A DNA stretch of 64,000 nt, taken from the NCBI GenBank assembly GCA_002336845.1, contig DDEX01000053.1:1-64000 (forward strand). Direction: 5' to 3'. Under the pieces are notes generated by a model. It was given only the letters and a program-made list of their open reading frames with translations, did not search any database and was not told the DNA's origin. This stretch comes from Rhodobacteraceae bacterium UBA1943 (GTDB lineage Bacteria; Pseudomonadota; Alphaproteobacteria; Rhodobacterales; Rhodobacteraceae). Shown here one piece after another: positions 34,022 through 43,303 of the stretch; the stretch's first letter is position 1, and every line of letters begins with the position of its first letter. Both the position numbers and the translations under genes were made by a program.

Positions 34022-35563
34022 TCAGGCGGCCACGGACTCGCCAGAGGCGGCCATGATCTGTTCCTTGGTGACGGTTGAATCGAACTCGGCCGAAATCCGG
34101 CCCTTGTGCATGACGATGATCCGGTGGGCGATCGACAGGCATTCCCCCACCTCGGAGGTGGAATAGACCACGGCAAGGCCGCGTTTCGCACCCTCGGCCA
34201 AGAGGCGGAACACCTCGGCCTTGGCACCAATGTCGATGCCGCGGCTGGGTTCGTCCAGCATGATCACCTTGGGCTGGGTCGCCAGCATCTTGCCGATGAC
34301 CACCTTTTGCTGGTTGCCGCCTGATAGCGAGCCTATCGCCGCGCCGCCGCCAGAGGTCTTGACGGTGACCTCTTTGATCGTGCGGTCGATCAGCGCCTGT
34401 TCGGCCTTGCGCTGGGTGAACAGCCCCTTGGTAAAGGCCGCGATGGAGGCGAGCGACAGGTTCTGGCCCACGGTCATGGTCTGAACCAGCCCGTCGCGCT
34501 GCCGGTCCTCGGGCACAAGGGCCAGACCACGCGCGATGCGCTCGGCGATGGACAGGTGCGAGACCTCTTTGCCCTCCAGCACCACCTCACCGCCCGAAGA
34601 CCGCAACCGGCCCGCAACGGTTTCCAACAACTCGGTCCGCCCCGCGCCCATCAGGCCATAGATGCAGACCACCTCACCGGCGCGGACATCCAGCGACAGC
34701 TTGTCCACCACGTTGTAATCGCCGCCCTTGGGGTCGGCCACTGTCACCTCACGCAGCGACAGCGCCACCTTGCCAAAGTCGTAACCGCCGGGCGGGCTGC
34801 CCAGATCGTAGTTCTCGCCCACCATGTTGCGCACGATCCATTCCAGGTCGATCTCGGCGCGCGGCGCATAGGCGGTCATCGTCCCGTCACGCAGCACGAC
34901 GGCATGGTTGGTAATCTGCAACGCTTCTTCCAGATGGTGCGAGATATAGACGATGCTGACACCCTTGGCCGTCAGGTCGCGGATCACCTTGAACAGCACC
35001 TCGACCTCGGTCGCCGACAGGGCGCTGGTCGGTTCGTCCATGATCAGGATGCGGCTATCGACGGACAGGGCGCGGGCAATCTCGACGATCTGCTGCTGGC
35101 CCAGCCGCAATTCCTCGACCGGGGTCAGCGGGTCGATGTCTTCCTCCAGCTCCTCCAGAAGTTTGCGGACCTGACGTTCCTCTTCGGCGAAGTCCACGCC
35201 CATCGGGCCCTTGATCTCGCGCCCCATGAAGATGTTGTCGCGCACCGACAGGTTGGGCGCGAGGCTAAGTTCCTGATGGATGATCGAGATGCCCCGGTCG
35301 CGCGCCTCGGTCGAATTGGTGAAGGCAACCGGCTGGCCATCCAGCATGATCTCGCCCGACGTGGGCTGGATCACGCCAGAGAGAATCTTCATCAGCGTCG
35401 ATTTGCCCGCGCCGTTCTCGCCGAACAGCGTCGTCACCTGGCCGCGATGGATATCGAAATTCACGCCCTTCAGCGCGTGGATCTGCCCATAGGACTTGGC
35501 CACGTTGCGCGCGGCCAGAACCACCTCTGCCGTATCGGGCTTGGCTGCGGGGGTGCCGGTCAT
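34022..35563 (-). CDS. eryE: Sugar/polyol ABC transporter ATPase (EryE-like, RbsA type)
   Basis: 513-aa double-domain ATPase: first site GENGAGKST (about 50-58) with LIMDEPTSAL, second with GLMGAGRTE, LSGGNQQK and MLDEPSRGID. Its start overlaps the DUF2291 stop by ATGA (35560-35563). Provides energy for the importer with the permease and receptor encoded downstream. Confidence 0.9.
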   Translation of the reverse strand: MTGTPAAKPDTAEVVLAARNVAKSYGQIHALKGVNFDIHRGQVTTLFGENGAGKSTLMKILSGVIQPTSGEIMLDGQPVAFTNSTEARDRGISIIHQELSLAPNLSVRDNIFMGREIKGPMGVDFAEEERQVRKLLEELEEDIDPLTPVEELRLGQQQIVEIARALSVDSRILIMDEPTSALSATEVEVLFKVIRDLTAKGVSIVYISHHLEEALQITNHAVVLRDGTMTAYAPRAEIDLEWIVRNMVGENYDLGSPPGGYDFGKVALSLREVTVADPKGGDYNVVDKLSLDVRAGEVVCIYGLMGAGRTELLETVAGRLRSSGGEVVLEGKEVSHLSIAERIARGLALVPEDRQRDGLVQTMTVGQNLSLASIAAFTKGLFTQRKAEQALIDRTIKEVTVKTSGGGAAIGSLSGGNQQKVVIGKMLATQPKVIMLDEPSRGIDIGAKAEVFRLLAEGAKRGLAVVYSTSEVGECLSIAHRIIVMHKGRISAEFDSTVTKEQIMAASGESVAA

Positions 35564-36213
35564 TTCACCACCACCTGAACCGGGGTGATCATCCAGTTCT
35601 TCGGGTTCACCAGACGGAAGGCGCCCACGACCTCCACCGTCTTGCCGGTCAGGTTCGTGGTGTCGATGCCGTCCAGCACCGCCTTTTTCATCGCGCGGTT
35701 GATGCCCGACCCGGCGTCCTGATATTCGATCTGGTTCTTGAACTTGCCGAATTCGATGTCGCCGGGCGCGTCGCGCAGATCGGTGCCGTTGATCGCGGGG
35801 CCGGTTTGCAGGCGCACCTTGATGTCGGGCGGCAGGCCCTCGACCGTCAGGGTGTAGATGCCTGATTTCGGATCGGCCGCCACGCCCGACAGCTTGACCA
35901 TCATGATCGTGCCGGTGGTCGAGGCGGTGCCGTATTGCTTGGCGGCAGCAGCCTTGTCGGCCATCACCGCCGGGCCAAGCGTCAGGCCATCAACCGCCTT
36001 TTCAAGCACCATTGCCTGAATCCGGGGAAACTCGGTTTCGCCATAGCTGTCGGGAGAGAACGCCTGCTTGCGCACATCGGCCTCGGATCCGATGTGGACG
36101 ACGGTCGTATCAAGAGCGATGGCACCCAGCAGGGCCAGCCCGGCCACCACCATGATCACAAGTCCACGCCGAGAGGCTGGTGGAGCTTTGGGTGCGGGTG
36201 TGTGCGTCATCAT
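35560..36213 (-). CDS. DUF2291 family membrane-anchored periplasmic protein
   Basis: 217 aa, one N-terminal membrane segment (RGLVIMVVAGLALLGAIAL, about residues 16-34) and a predicted periplasmic remainder; no lipobox Cys is seen, unlike some family members described as lipoproteins. DUF2291 proteins are recurrent partners of RbsABC-type sugar transporters of unknown function. It is the first gene of the transporter operon and is translationally coupled to the ATPase. An accessory role in receptor delivery or assembly is a guess. Confidence 0.8.
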   Translation of the reverse strand: MMTHTPAPKAPPASRRGLVIMVVAGLALLGAIALDTTVVHIGSEADVRKQAFSPDSYGETEFPRIQAMVLEKAVDGLTLGPAVMADKAAAAKQYGTASTTGTIMMVKLSGVAADPKSGIYTLTVEGLPPDIKVRLQTGPAINGTDLRDAPGDIEFGKFKNQIEYQDAGSGINRAMKKAVLDGIDTTNLTGKTVEVVGAFRLVNPKNWMITPVQVVVK

Positions 36214-36885
36214 TCGACCTCGGATTGCGTTCGATGTGGCAAGGCCGCCATCAGGCGGCGCAATGTCAAAGCAGTGCGAAGGGGAATGCGGGCCAGCGGT
36301 TTTGACCGGCGCGGCGACAGTGGCGCTGTTGCGACATATTCCCCCCTTTATCCGTCTTTGCCGCGCTCTCCTCTTCGCGGCGCAGATTCGGTGATCTGCA
36401 TCATTATGTGATATATCTAAGTTATCTATCTCGTCAATAGTGAGACATTACTGCGCCGGAAAATGTTTGCGCTTCCGATTGTGTGCCCAGCCATGGAACA
36501 TTGGGCCAGATATGGCACGAAGGGAAGAATCGGCCCGGAGACGACATCCAGCACACACGCCCGGCCGCCATGCAGTCGCAGAAAAATGCTGTCATGCAGA
36601 ATAATGTGGCTTATAACAGTAAAATAGCCCAAAATCCTGCCGCCTGTTGTGACCAGGCAGCGAAGACTGGCGCCCCTCATCCGGATCATCGCCGCCAAGC
36701 CCGGGGCCGACCCGGCCTGTATGGCTGGCAAACATCTCCTCGCCTCCAAGTCCACCATACTTGAAATAAATTTCCATGTCCGTAAAAAAATACATTCACT
36801 ATGTTATGTTTGTGCTATATTAATTTTCGCAGCTTGGCGGCAGATCTGTGCGACCAGTAACCCCAGGCCAAAGCGGAGGAGGGGC
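36214..36885. promoter_or_regulatory. Divergent ery control region (672 bases, no gene)
   Basis: Gene-free region between the divergent transporter operon and eryA. Two AT-rich islands stand out: around 36400-36440 (near the transporter start; contains GATATATCTAAGTTATC) and around 36765-36830 (near eryA). The second contains TATGTTATGTTTGTG (36800-36814), close to TATGTTATATTGTG on the minus strand at 43229-43242 upstream of the DeoR gene. These are candidate promoters and operators for EryD/EryR-type regulators; exact sites are not defined by sequence alone. No conserved ORF or RNA is recognised in the remainder. Confidence 0.5.
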
Positions 36886-38487
36886 ATGAGCGATATCCGG
36901 CGTCATGGAAGTCCCATGTCAGACAAAGACATCATCATCGGCATCGATGCGGGCACCTCGGTCATCAAGGCCGTGGCGTTCACCCTTCAGGGGCAACAGC
37001 TTGCTGCATCTGCCGTACAGAATCGCTATCACACCGGTCCCGATGGCTCGGCCGTTCAACCGCTGGACCAGACCTGGGGCGATTGCGCACGGGCCTTGCG
37101 CGGGCTTTCAGACATGGTTGCCGGTCTTGCTGCCCGCACAGCAGCCATTTCCGTAACGGCGCAGGGTGACGGAACATGGCTGGTGGGGCATGATAATCGC
37201 CCCGTCGGTGATGCCTGGCTTTGGCTGGATGCCCGCGCGGCGCCGACTGTGGGCAGGTTGGCGGCCTTGCCCGCCAACCGCGCCCGGTTCGAGGCGACGG
37301 GTACGGGCCTGAACACCTGCCAGCAAGGCAGCCAGATGGCCCATATGGACGCCAGTCTGCCCGGACTGCTGGATCAGGCCGAAGTCGCGCTGCATTGCAA
37401 GGATTGGCTGTATCTGAACCTGACGGGCGTTCGTGCCACCGATCCTTCCGAAGCCAGCTTTACCTTCGGAAACTATCGCAACCGCGCCTATGATGACGAG
37501 GTGATCGCGGCCTTGGGCCTGGCGCACCGCCGGGCCCTGCTGCCCCCCATCATCGATGGAACGCAGATTACCCACCCCCTGACCACCGCCGCCGCAGGCC
37601 AGACCGGGCTGCTTGCAGGCACGCCAGTTTCGCTTGGCTATGTAGATATGGTGATGACGGCGCTGGGCGCTGGCGTCTATGGCGGTGACGGCGATGTGGC
37701 CTGTTCAACAGTGGGGTCAACCGGCGTTCACATGCGCGCCGTGCGCTGGCAGGATGTGCATCTGAACGCTGAGGGCACGGGCTATGTGATCTGCCTGCCG
37801 GTTCCCGGCATTGTGACGCAGGTGCAGACCAACATGGCTGCTACGCTGAACCTTGATTGGGTGCTGGGTCTCGCTGCTGACGCCTTGCGCGATTTCGGGC
37901 AAGAGGTATCGCACCGCGACCTTGTTGCCCGGATTGAGGGCTGGCTGGCCTCCACCCGCCCCGGCCAGATCGCCTATATGCCCTATATCTCGGAGGCGGG
38001 CGAGCGCGGGCCATTCGTCAACGCCGAAGCGCGGGCAGGCTTTACCGGCCTGTCGCTGAACCACCGTTACCCCGATCTTGTGCGCGCGGTGGCAGAGGGG
38101 TTGGGCCATGCGATGCGCGATTGCTATGCTGCGATGGGCAGGCTGCCGGGAGAGTTGCGCCTGACCGGGGGCGCAGCGCGATCAAAGGGGCTGCGCGGCA
38201 TCCTGTCGGCGGCCATTCGGGCCCCCGTTCGCGTCTCTGACCGCGAGGAGGCAGGGGCGGCGGGGGCGGCGATGATGGCTGCGGTTGCCATCGGCGCCTA
38301 TCCCGACATGAACGCCTGCGTCAGTGAATGGGTCACGCCCCTTCTGGGGCAGGCTGAGCCGCCCGACCCCGCGTTGGCCGCTGCTTATGACCGTATCTTC
38401 CCCGCTTTTTCCGCTGCGCGCCATGGGCTTGTTCCAGCCTGGAACGCCCTCGCCGCCGCGCGCCACGCTACAGGAGTGATTCAATGA
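36886..38487 (+). CDS. eryA: Erythritol kinase
   Basis: FGGY kinase, 533 aa, converting erythritol to L-erythritol 4-phosphate. GIDAGTSVIKAVAF (near residues 19-32) is the phosphate-1 motif, SLGYVDMVMTALGAG carries the catalytic Asp, and RLTGGAARSKGLRG the C-terminal ATP motif. Start 36886 has an excellent GGAGGAGGGG; a second ATG at 36916 would lose ten residues. Identity as EryA rests on the full downstream order kinase, GlpD-type dehydrogenase, xylose-isomerase-like EryC, SorC-type EryD, DeoR, Tpi, RpiB. ATGA overlap with eryB. Confidence 0.88.
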   Translation: MSDIRRHGSPMSDKDIIIGIDAGTSVIKAVAFTLQGQQLAASAVQNRYHTGPDGSAVQPLDQTWGDCARALRGLSDMVAGLAARTAAISVTAQGDGTWLVGHDNRPVGDAWLWLDARAAPTVGRLAALPANRARFEATGTGLNTCQQGSQMAHMDASLPGLLDQAEVALHCKDWLYLNLTGVRATDPSEASFTFGNYRNRAYDDEVIAALGLAHRRALLPPIIDGTQITHPLTTAAAGQTGLLAGTPVSLGYVDMVMTALGAGVYGGDGDVACSTVGSTGVHMRAVRWQDVHLNAEGTGYVICLPVPGIVTQVQTNMAATLNLDWVLGLAADALRDFGQEVSHRDLVARIEGWLASTRPGQIAYMPYISEAGERGPFVNAEARAGFTGLSLNHRYPDLVRAVAEGLGHAMRDCYAAMGRLPGELRLTGGAARSKGLRGILSAAIRAPVRVSDREEAGAAGAAMMAAVAIGAYPDMNACVSEWVTPLLGQAEPPDPALAAAYDRIFPAFSAARHGLVPAWNALAAARHATGVIQ

Positions 38488-39998
38488 CCAATGAACCCGC
38501 GATGATCGACCTGTTCGTGATCGGTGGCGGCATCAATGGCGCTGGCGTTGCGCGCGATGCGGCGGGCCGGGGCCTGTCGGTCGTGCTGGCCGAGAAAGAC
38601 GATCTGGCTCAGGGCACCTCATCGCGCTCGGGCAAGCTGGTGCATGGCGGGCTGCGCTATCTGGAGTACTACGAATTCCGCCTGGTGCGCGAGGCGCTGA
38701 TCGAGCGTGAGGTTCTGCTGAACGCGGCCCCCCATATCATCTGGCCAATGCGCTTTGTGTTGCCGCACAGCCCGCAGGATCGGCCCGCCTGGCTGGTACG
38801 TCTGGGCCTGTTCCTCTATGATCACCTCGGCGGCCGCAAGAAGCTGCCCGGCACCCGCACCCTGAACCTGCACCGCGACCCCGAAGGCGCGCCGATCCTT
38901 GAGCAGTACAAACGCGGGTTCGAATATTCAGACTGCTGGGTCGATGATGCGCGCCTTGTCACGCTAAACGCGGTCGGCGCGGCGGAAAAGGGCGCATTGG
39001 TGCTGACACGCAGCCCTGTCACCTCGGCCCGGCGCGAGAACGGCGGCTGGACGGTGACGGTGCAAAACAGCGTGACCGGCGAGACCCGCAGCTTCCGTGC
39101 GCGCTGCCTCGTCAATTGCGCCGGTCCTTGGGTGTCTGATGTAATTGGCCGCGTGGCCGGATCGAACTCCACCCGCAATGTGCGGCTGGTCAAGGGCAGC
39201 CACATCATCGTGCCGAAATGGTGGGCCGGATCGAACGCCTATCTGGTGCAGAACCATGACAAGCGGGTGATCTTCATCAACCCCTATGAGGGTGATCTGG
39301 CGCTGATCGGCACCACTGACATCCCGTGGGAGGGCCGGGCCGAGGATGTGACGATTGCGGAAAGCGAGATCGACTATCTGCTGGCTGCCGTGAACCGCTA
39401 TTTCAAGGAAAAGCTGCGGCGGCAGGATGTGCTGCATTCCTTCTCGGGCGTGCGGCCGCTGTTCGATGACGGCAAAGGCAACCCCTCTGCCGTGACGCGC
39501 GACTATGTGTTCGATCTGGATGAAACCGGCGGTGCGCCGCTGCTGAATGTGTTTGGCGGCAAGATCACCACCTTCCGCGAACTGGCCGAGCGCGGGATGC
39601 ACCGGCTGAAGCATGTCTTCCCGAAAATGGGGCCGGACTGGACCCATGGCGCCCCCCTGCCGGGTGGGGAAATTCCGAATGCCGATTACGAGACCTTCGC
39701 CAATTCCCTGCGCGAGGCTTACCCTTGGATGCCGCGCGATCTGGTGCAGCATTACGGGCGGCTTTACGGCGCGCGCACCAAGGATGTAGTGGCAGGCGCC
39801 ACCAGCCTTGCGGGCCTTGGCCGCCACTTCGGGGGCAATCTTTATGAGGCCGAAGCACGCTATCTGGTGGCCCGTGAATGGGCGCAGACGCCCGAAGACA
39901 TCCTGTGGCGCCGCACCAAGCACCGCCTGCACCTGACCGAAGCCGAACAGGCGGCATTCGCCGAATGGTTCGCCACCGATCTGGCAAAGGCTGCGTAA
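38484..39998 (+). CDS. eryB: Erythritol 4-phosphate dehydrogenase
   Basis: GlpD-family flavoenzyme, 504 aa, oxidising L-erythritol 4-phosphate to L-3-tetrulose 4-phosphate. FAD motif VIGGGINGAG (about 11-20), GTSSRSGKLVHGGLRYLEYYE (about 45-65), and GGKITTFRELAERG near 360 are intact. It overlaps eryA by ATGA and lies one base before eryC. It is about 45 residues shorter than the GlpD-like protein at 26882, and the two differ throughout, so they probably have different substrates. Confidence 0.9.
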   Translation: MTNEPAMIDLFVIGGGINGAGVARDAAGRGLSVVLAEKDDLAQGTSSRSGKLVHGGLRYLEYYEFRLVREALIEREVLLNAAPHIIWPMRFVLPHSPQDRPAWLVRLGLFLYDHLGGRKKLPGTRTLNLHRDPEGAPILEQYKRGFEYSDCWVDDARLVTLNAVGAAEKGALVLTRSPVTSARRENGGWTVTVQNSVTGETRSFRARCLVNCAGPWVSDVIGRVAGSNSTRNVRLVKGSHIIVPKWWAGSNAYLVQNHDKRVIFINPYEGDLALIGTTDIPWEGRAEDVTIAESEIDYLLAAVNRYFKEKLRRQDVLHSFSGVRPLFDDGKGNPSAVTRDYVFDLDETGGAPLLNVFGGKITTFRELAERGMHRLKHVFPKMGPDWTHGAPLPGGEIPNADYETFANSLREAYPWMPRDLVQHYGRLYGARTKDVVAGATSLAGLGRHFGGNLYEAEARYLVAREWAQTPEDILWRRTKHRLHLTEAEQAAFAEWFATDLAKAA

Positions 39999-39999
39999 G

Positions 40000-40932
40000 A
40001 TGGCCCTGACGCTTTCTCTGAACACAAACCCTCTGGTCAACCGTTTCGCCGACCCCGATGACCTGATCGAGACGGTGGCGCGTGACCTGCGCATCCGCGA
40101 CCTGCAACTGACGCATGAATTCATCAACCCGTCCTGGCCCGCCCCGGTGATCCGTCGGCTGACGCGACAGATGGGCAAGGCACTGGCCCGCACTGGCGTG
40201 CGGGTGACAAGCGGCATGACCGGGCCATACGGGCGGCTGAACCATTTCGGCCACCCAGACCGCGATGTGCGGCGCTATTACGTCGATTGGTTCAAAACTT
40301 TTGCCGACATTACCGCCGATCTGGGCGGCACCTCGGTCGGCACCCAGTTCGCCATTTTCACCTATCAGGATTTCGATGACCCCAAGCGGCGCGAAGAGCT
40401 GATCAAGATTGCCATCGACTGCTGGGCCGAGGTGGCGGACCACGCCAAGGTGGCGGGTCTGAAATACGTCTTCTGGGAACCGATGAGCATTGGCCGCGAA
40501 TTCGGCGAAACGATCGCCGAATGCCTCGCGCTGCAAAGCCGGCTAACGGCAGCGCATATGGCCGTGCCAATGTGGATGATGGCCGACATCGACCATGGCG
40601 ATGTGACCAGCACCAACCCCGATGACTATGACCCCTACGCTTGGGCACGCGCGGTGCCAAAGGTCAGCCCGATCATCCACATCAAGCAAAGCCTGATGGA
40701 CAAAGGTGGTCACCGCCCCTTCACCGCCGAATTCAATGCCAAGGGCAAGGTACAGCCCGTCCCCCTGCTGGCGGCCTTTGCCCAAGGCGGTGCCATGGAC
40801 AATGAGATTTGCCTTGAGCTTTCGTTCAAGGAGCGAGAGCCGAACGACCGGCAGGTCATTCCGCAAATCGCGGAAAGCGTCGCCTTCTGGGCGCCGCATA
40901 TCGACACCGGCGCGAAAGACCTGAATATCTGA
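40000..40932 (+). CDS. eryC: Tetrulose 4-phosphate racemase (EryC), xylose-isomerase-like fold
   Basis: 310-aa sugar phosphate isomerase/epimerase of the AP-endonuclease 2/xylose isomerase superfamily; in Brucella EryC interconverts L- and D-3-tetrulose 4-phosphate. Metal/active-site-type residues are visible in VFWEPMSIGREFGET, MMADIDHGD and IHIKQS. Starts one base after the eryB stop. Assignment depends on both fold and operon order. Confidence 0.87.
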   Translation: MALTLSLNTNPLVNRFADPDDLIETVARDLRIRDLQLTHEFINPSWPAPVIRRLTRQMGKALARTGVRVTSGMTGPYGRLNHFGHPDRDVRRYYVDWFKTFADITADLGGTSVGTQFAIFTYQDFDDPKRREELIKIAIDCWAEVADHAKVAGLKYVFWEPMSIGREFGETIAECLALQSRLTAAHMAVPMWMMADIDHGDVTSTNPDDYDPYAWARAVPKVSPIIHIKQSLMDKGGHRPFTAEFNAKGKVQPVPLLAAFAQGGAMDNEICLELSFKEREPNDRQVIPQIAESVAFWAPHIDTGAKDLNI

Positions 40933-40956
40933 CCGATCAACCGTCAGGACCGCAGC

Positions 40957-42096
40957 ATGACCCAACCTTTCGCCTTTGCCACCGCAACCGAAATCCTGTT
41001 CGGGCGCGGACAGGCCATGCAGGCGGCGGGGCGCATCGCGACCATGGGCAGCCGGGTTCTGCTGGTGCAGGGTGGCAACCCCGCCCGGTCAGACTGGCTG
41101 GTCGCTGCGTTGACGGGGTGCAAGGTCACCCGGTTTTCTGTGCCGAGAGAGCCGGATGTTCCCTTGGTGCAAGCCGGTGTCGATCTGGCGCGCGATGCCG
41201 ATGTGCAGGTCGTGGTCGCCCTTGGCGGCGGCGCGGTGATTGACGCGGGCAAGGCGATTGCGGCCTTAGTGCCCGCCCCCCGCCCGATGATGGACCATCT
41301 GGAGGTGGTGGGCCTTGGCCTGCCGCTGGATGCCGCTCCCCTGCCCTTTATTGCCATGCCCACCACGGCAGGCACCGGAGCCGAGGTAACCCGCAATGCC
41401 GTGATCGGCGTGCCTGACCATGCCCGCAAGGTCAGCCTGCGCGATCTGCGGATGCTGCCACGGCTGGCGGTGGTGGACCCGGCGCTGACCGATGGTTGCC
41501 CGCGCGCCATCACCCTTGCCTCGGGCCTTGATGCCATCACACAGGTTATTGAACCCTATGTCTCCACCCGCGCCAATCCGATGACCGATCTGCTGTGCCG
41601 CGATGCCATTCCGCGCGGGCTGGCGGCGCTGATCCGTCTGATGGCCGTTGAAGATGCCGCGGCGCGCGATGAAATGGCTTGGGTCAGCCTGTGTGGCGGC
41701 ATCGCTTTGGCCAATGCGGGGCTGGGCGCGGTGCATGGGCTGGCCGGACCGCTGGGCGGCCTGACCGGGGCCGCGCATGGGGCGATTTGCGGCGCGCTGT
41801 TGCCGCATGTTCTGGTGGCGAACCGGGCGGCTGTGGCCGACCCCGCTCGGCTGGATCAGGTAGGCAGGTGGATCGGGCAAACCTTCAGGCTGTCCGACAT
41901 TTCGCTGCAAAATGCTGCGCAGCATCTGGCAACTTGGGCGCGGCAACAAGGACTGCCGACATTGACAGAAATGGGGATCGACGGCGCAGCACAATCTGCG
42001 GCGGCAGAGGCGGCCAGTACTTCATCTTCAATGAAGTCCAACCCTGCGCCGCTGTCGGCTGGCGTGCTATGCGGCATCATGGAACAGGCGGGCTGA
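40957..42096 (+). CDS. Iron-containing alcohol dehydrogenase
   Basis: Group III metal alcohol dehydrogenase, 379 aa. Nucleotide-binding LGGGAVIDAGKAIAAL (about 89-104), MPTTAGTGAEVTRNAVI (about 133-149), and metal ligands Asp (SGLDAITQVIE) and His (GAVHGLAGPLGG; GAAHGAICGALL) are present. It is inserted between eryC and eryD, where the described core ery pathway needs no such enzyme. It might feed a ketotetrose, aldehyde or alternative polyol into the pathway, or reduce a toxic by-product. Its start is 24 bases after eryC with a weak Shine-Dalgarno, and it abuts eryD directly. Confidence 0.87.
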   Translation: MTQPFAFATATEILFGRGQAMQAAGRIATMGSRVLLVQGGNPARSDWLVAALTGCKVTRFSVPREPDVPLVQAGVDLARDADVQVVVALGGGAVIDAGKAIAALVPAPRPMMDHLEVVGLGLPLDAAPLPFIAMPTTAGTGAEVTRNAVIGVPDHARKVSLRDLRMLPRLAVVDPALTDGCPRAITLASGLDAITQVIEPYVSTRANPMTDLLCRDAIPRGLAALIRLMAVEDAAARDEMAWVSLCGGIALANAGLGAVHGLAGPLGGLTGAAHGAICGALLPHVLVANRAAVADPARLDQVGRWIGQTFRLSDISLQNAAQHLATWARQQGLPTLTEMGIDGAAQSAAAEAASTSSSMKSNPAPLSAGVLCGIMEQAG

Positions 42097-43047
42097 ATGG
42101 CGCGGCGCAGTGATCTGGACCCCGAAGAAAGTCTGGCCATACGCGCGGCATGGCTGCATTACGCCGGTGGGCTGACGCAGGCGGTGGTGGCAAAGCGTCT
42201 GGGCCTGCCCTCGGTCAAGGCGCACCGGCTGATTGCGCGGGCAGTGGCGGAAGGCGTGGTCAAAGTCTCGATCGACGGCGAAATCGTCGAATGCGCCGAG
42301 CTGGAAAACCAGCTTTGCCGCCGCTTTGGTCTGGCCCATTGCGAGGTTGCCCCCGATCTGGGAGAGGACGGCCTGCCCCTGCGCGCCCTTGGCCTTGCCG
42401 GTGCCGCCTTTCTGCGGCGAGAGATCGAGCGGGCCGAGCATCCGGTGATCGGCCTTGGTCATGGGCGAACGCTGGCCGCGGCGGTGCAGCAACTGCCGCG
42501 TTTCGATGCGGGCGGCGTGCGGTTCATCTCGCTTTTGGGCGGCCTGACCCGGCATTATGCGGCGAACCCCCATGACGTGATGCACCGGCTGGCCGAGAAA
42601 ACCGGGGCACAGGCCTATGTTCTGCCGGTGCCGTTCTTCGCCAACTCGGCCGAGGACCGCGCCATCCTTTTGGCCCAGCCCGGCGTACGGGAAATCTTTG
42701 ACCTGTCGAACGGCGCTGGCCTGAAATTCGTCGGCATCGGCACGGCGGATGCCGGGGCGCAACTGGTGGCATCGGGGATGATCGAGCCGCGCGAGATTGC
42801 TGCGATCAATGCTGGCGGCGGCGTGGGCGAAATGCTGGGCCATTTCTTCGATGCCCGTGGCCGCGTGCTGGAAACCACCCTGACCGCCCGGACATTGGCG
42901 GTCGATCTGGATGGCCGCGCCGACAGCCAGATCGTGGCAATCGCCGGGGGCGCGGAAAAAGTGGAGGCCATCCGTGCGGTTCTGGAAAGCGGCCGCCTGA
43001 CCGGGCTGATCACCGATGAGCCGACCGCGCGGCGGCTGATGGCCTGA
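42097..43047 (+). CDS. eryD: SorC/DeoR-type sugar-binding transcriptional regulator (EryD)
   Basis: 316 aa: N-terminal HTH (GGLTQAVVAKRLGLPSVKAHRLIARAVAEG, about 24-53) and a large SorC sugar-phosphate-binding domain (GHGRTLAAAV, SLLGGLTRH, FDLSNGAGLKFVGIGTAD). EryD represses ery genes in Brucella/rhizobia and is released by erythritol or a product. ATG is directly after the preceding TGA. Confidence 0.88.
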   Translation: MARRSDLDPEESLAIRAAWLHYAGGLTQAVVAKRLGLPSVKAHRLIARAVAEGVVKVSIDGEIVECAELENQLCRRFGLAHCEVAPDLGEDGLPLRALGLAGAAFLRREIERAEHPVIGLGHGRTLAAAVQQLPRFDAGGVRFISLLGGLTRHYAANPHDVMHRLAEKTGAQAYVLPVPFFANSAEDRAILLAQPGVREIFDLSNGAGLKFVGIGTADAGAQLVASGMIEPREIAAINAGGGVGEMLGHFFDARGRVLETTLTARTLAVDLDGRADSQIVAIAGGAEKVEAIRAVLESGRLTGLITDEPTARRLMA

Positions 43048-43303
43048 CCGCTTGCCAGTAAGGGCGCGCGGGCGATGATCGCCCCTTTGGTGTACCGAAC
43101 TGCTGCTTCTGCGGATCAAGCGCAGCCCTGGCCGCAACGGTTGGGTCATCGGCATCTACGCTTTTCTTGTGTTCGCGCCAATGCAACAGCAGGCCTGTGA
43201 TCCAACAGCATAAATCACATATATTAATCACAATATAACATAAATAATGTTGAAAAAGTTAGAACGTGCGTTATAACGGCATCAAGATCACTGGGAGGGC
43301 GTC
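43048..43303 (+). promoter_or_regulatory. AT-rich promoter region of the second ery transcription unit
   Basis: A 256-base gene-free spacer; the last 90 bases turn strongly AT-rich. AACAT-aaata-ATGTT (43237-43251) is a small palindrome, and CACAATATAACATA (43229-43242) is the reverse complement of a sequence near-matching 36800-36814 upstream of eryA. It likely carries a promoter and operator for the DeoR-tpi-rpiB-fbp-fba unit. Confidence 0.5.

Noticed and set aside
38964..40217. 417-codon minus-strand frame across eryB/eryC
   Set aside because: Antisense to two motif-complete genes; no family features.
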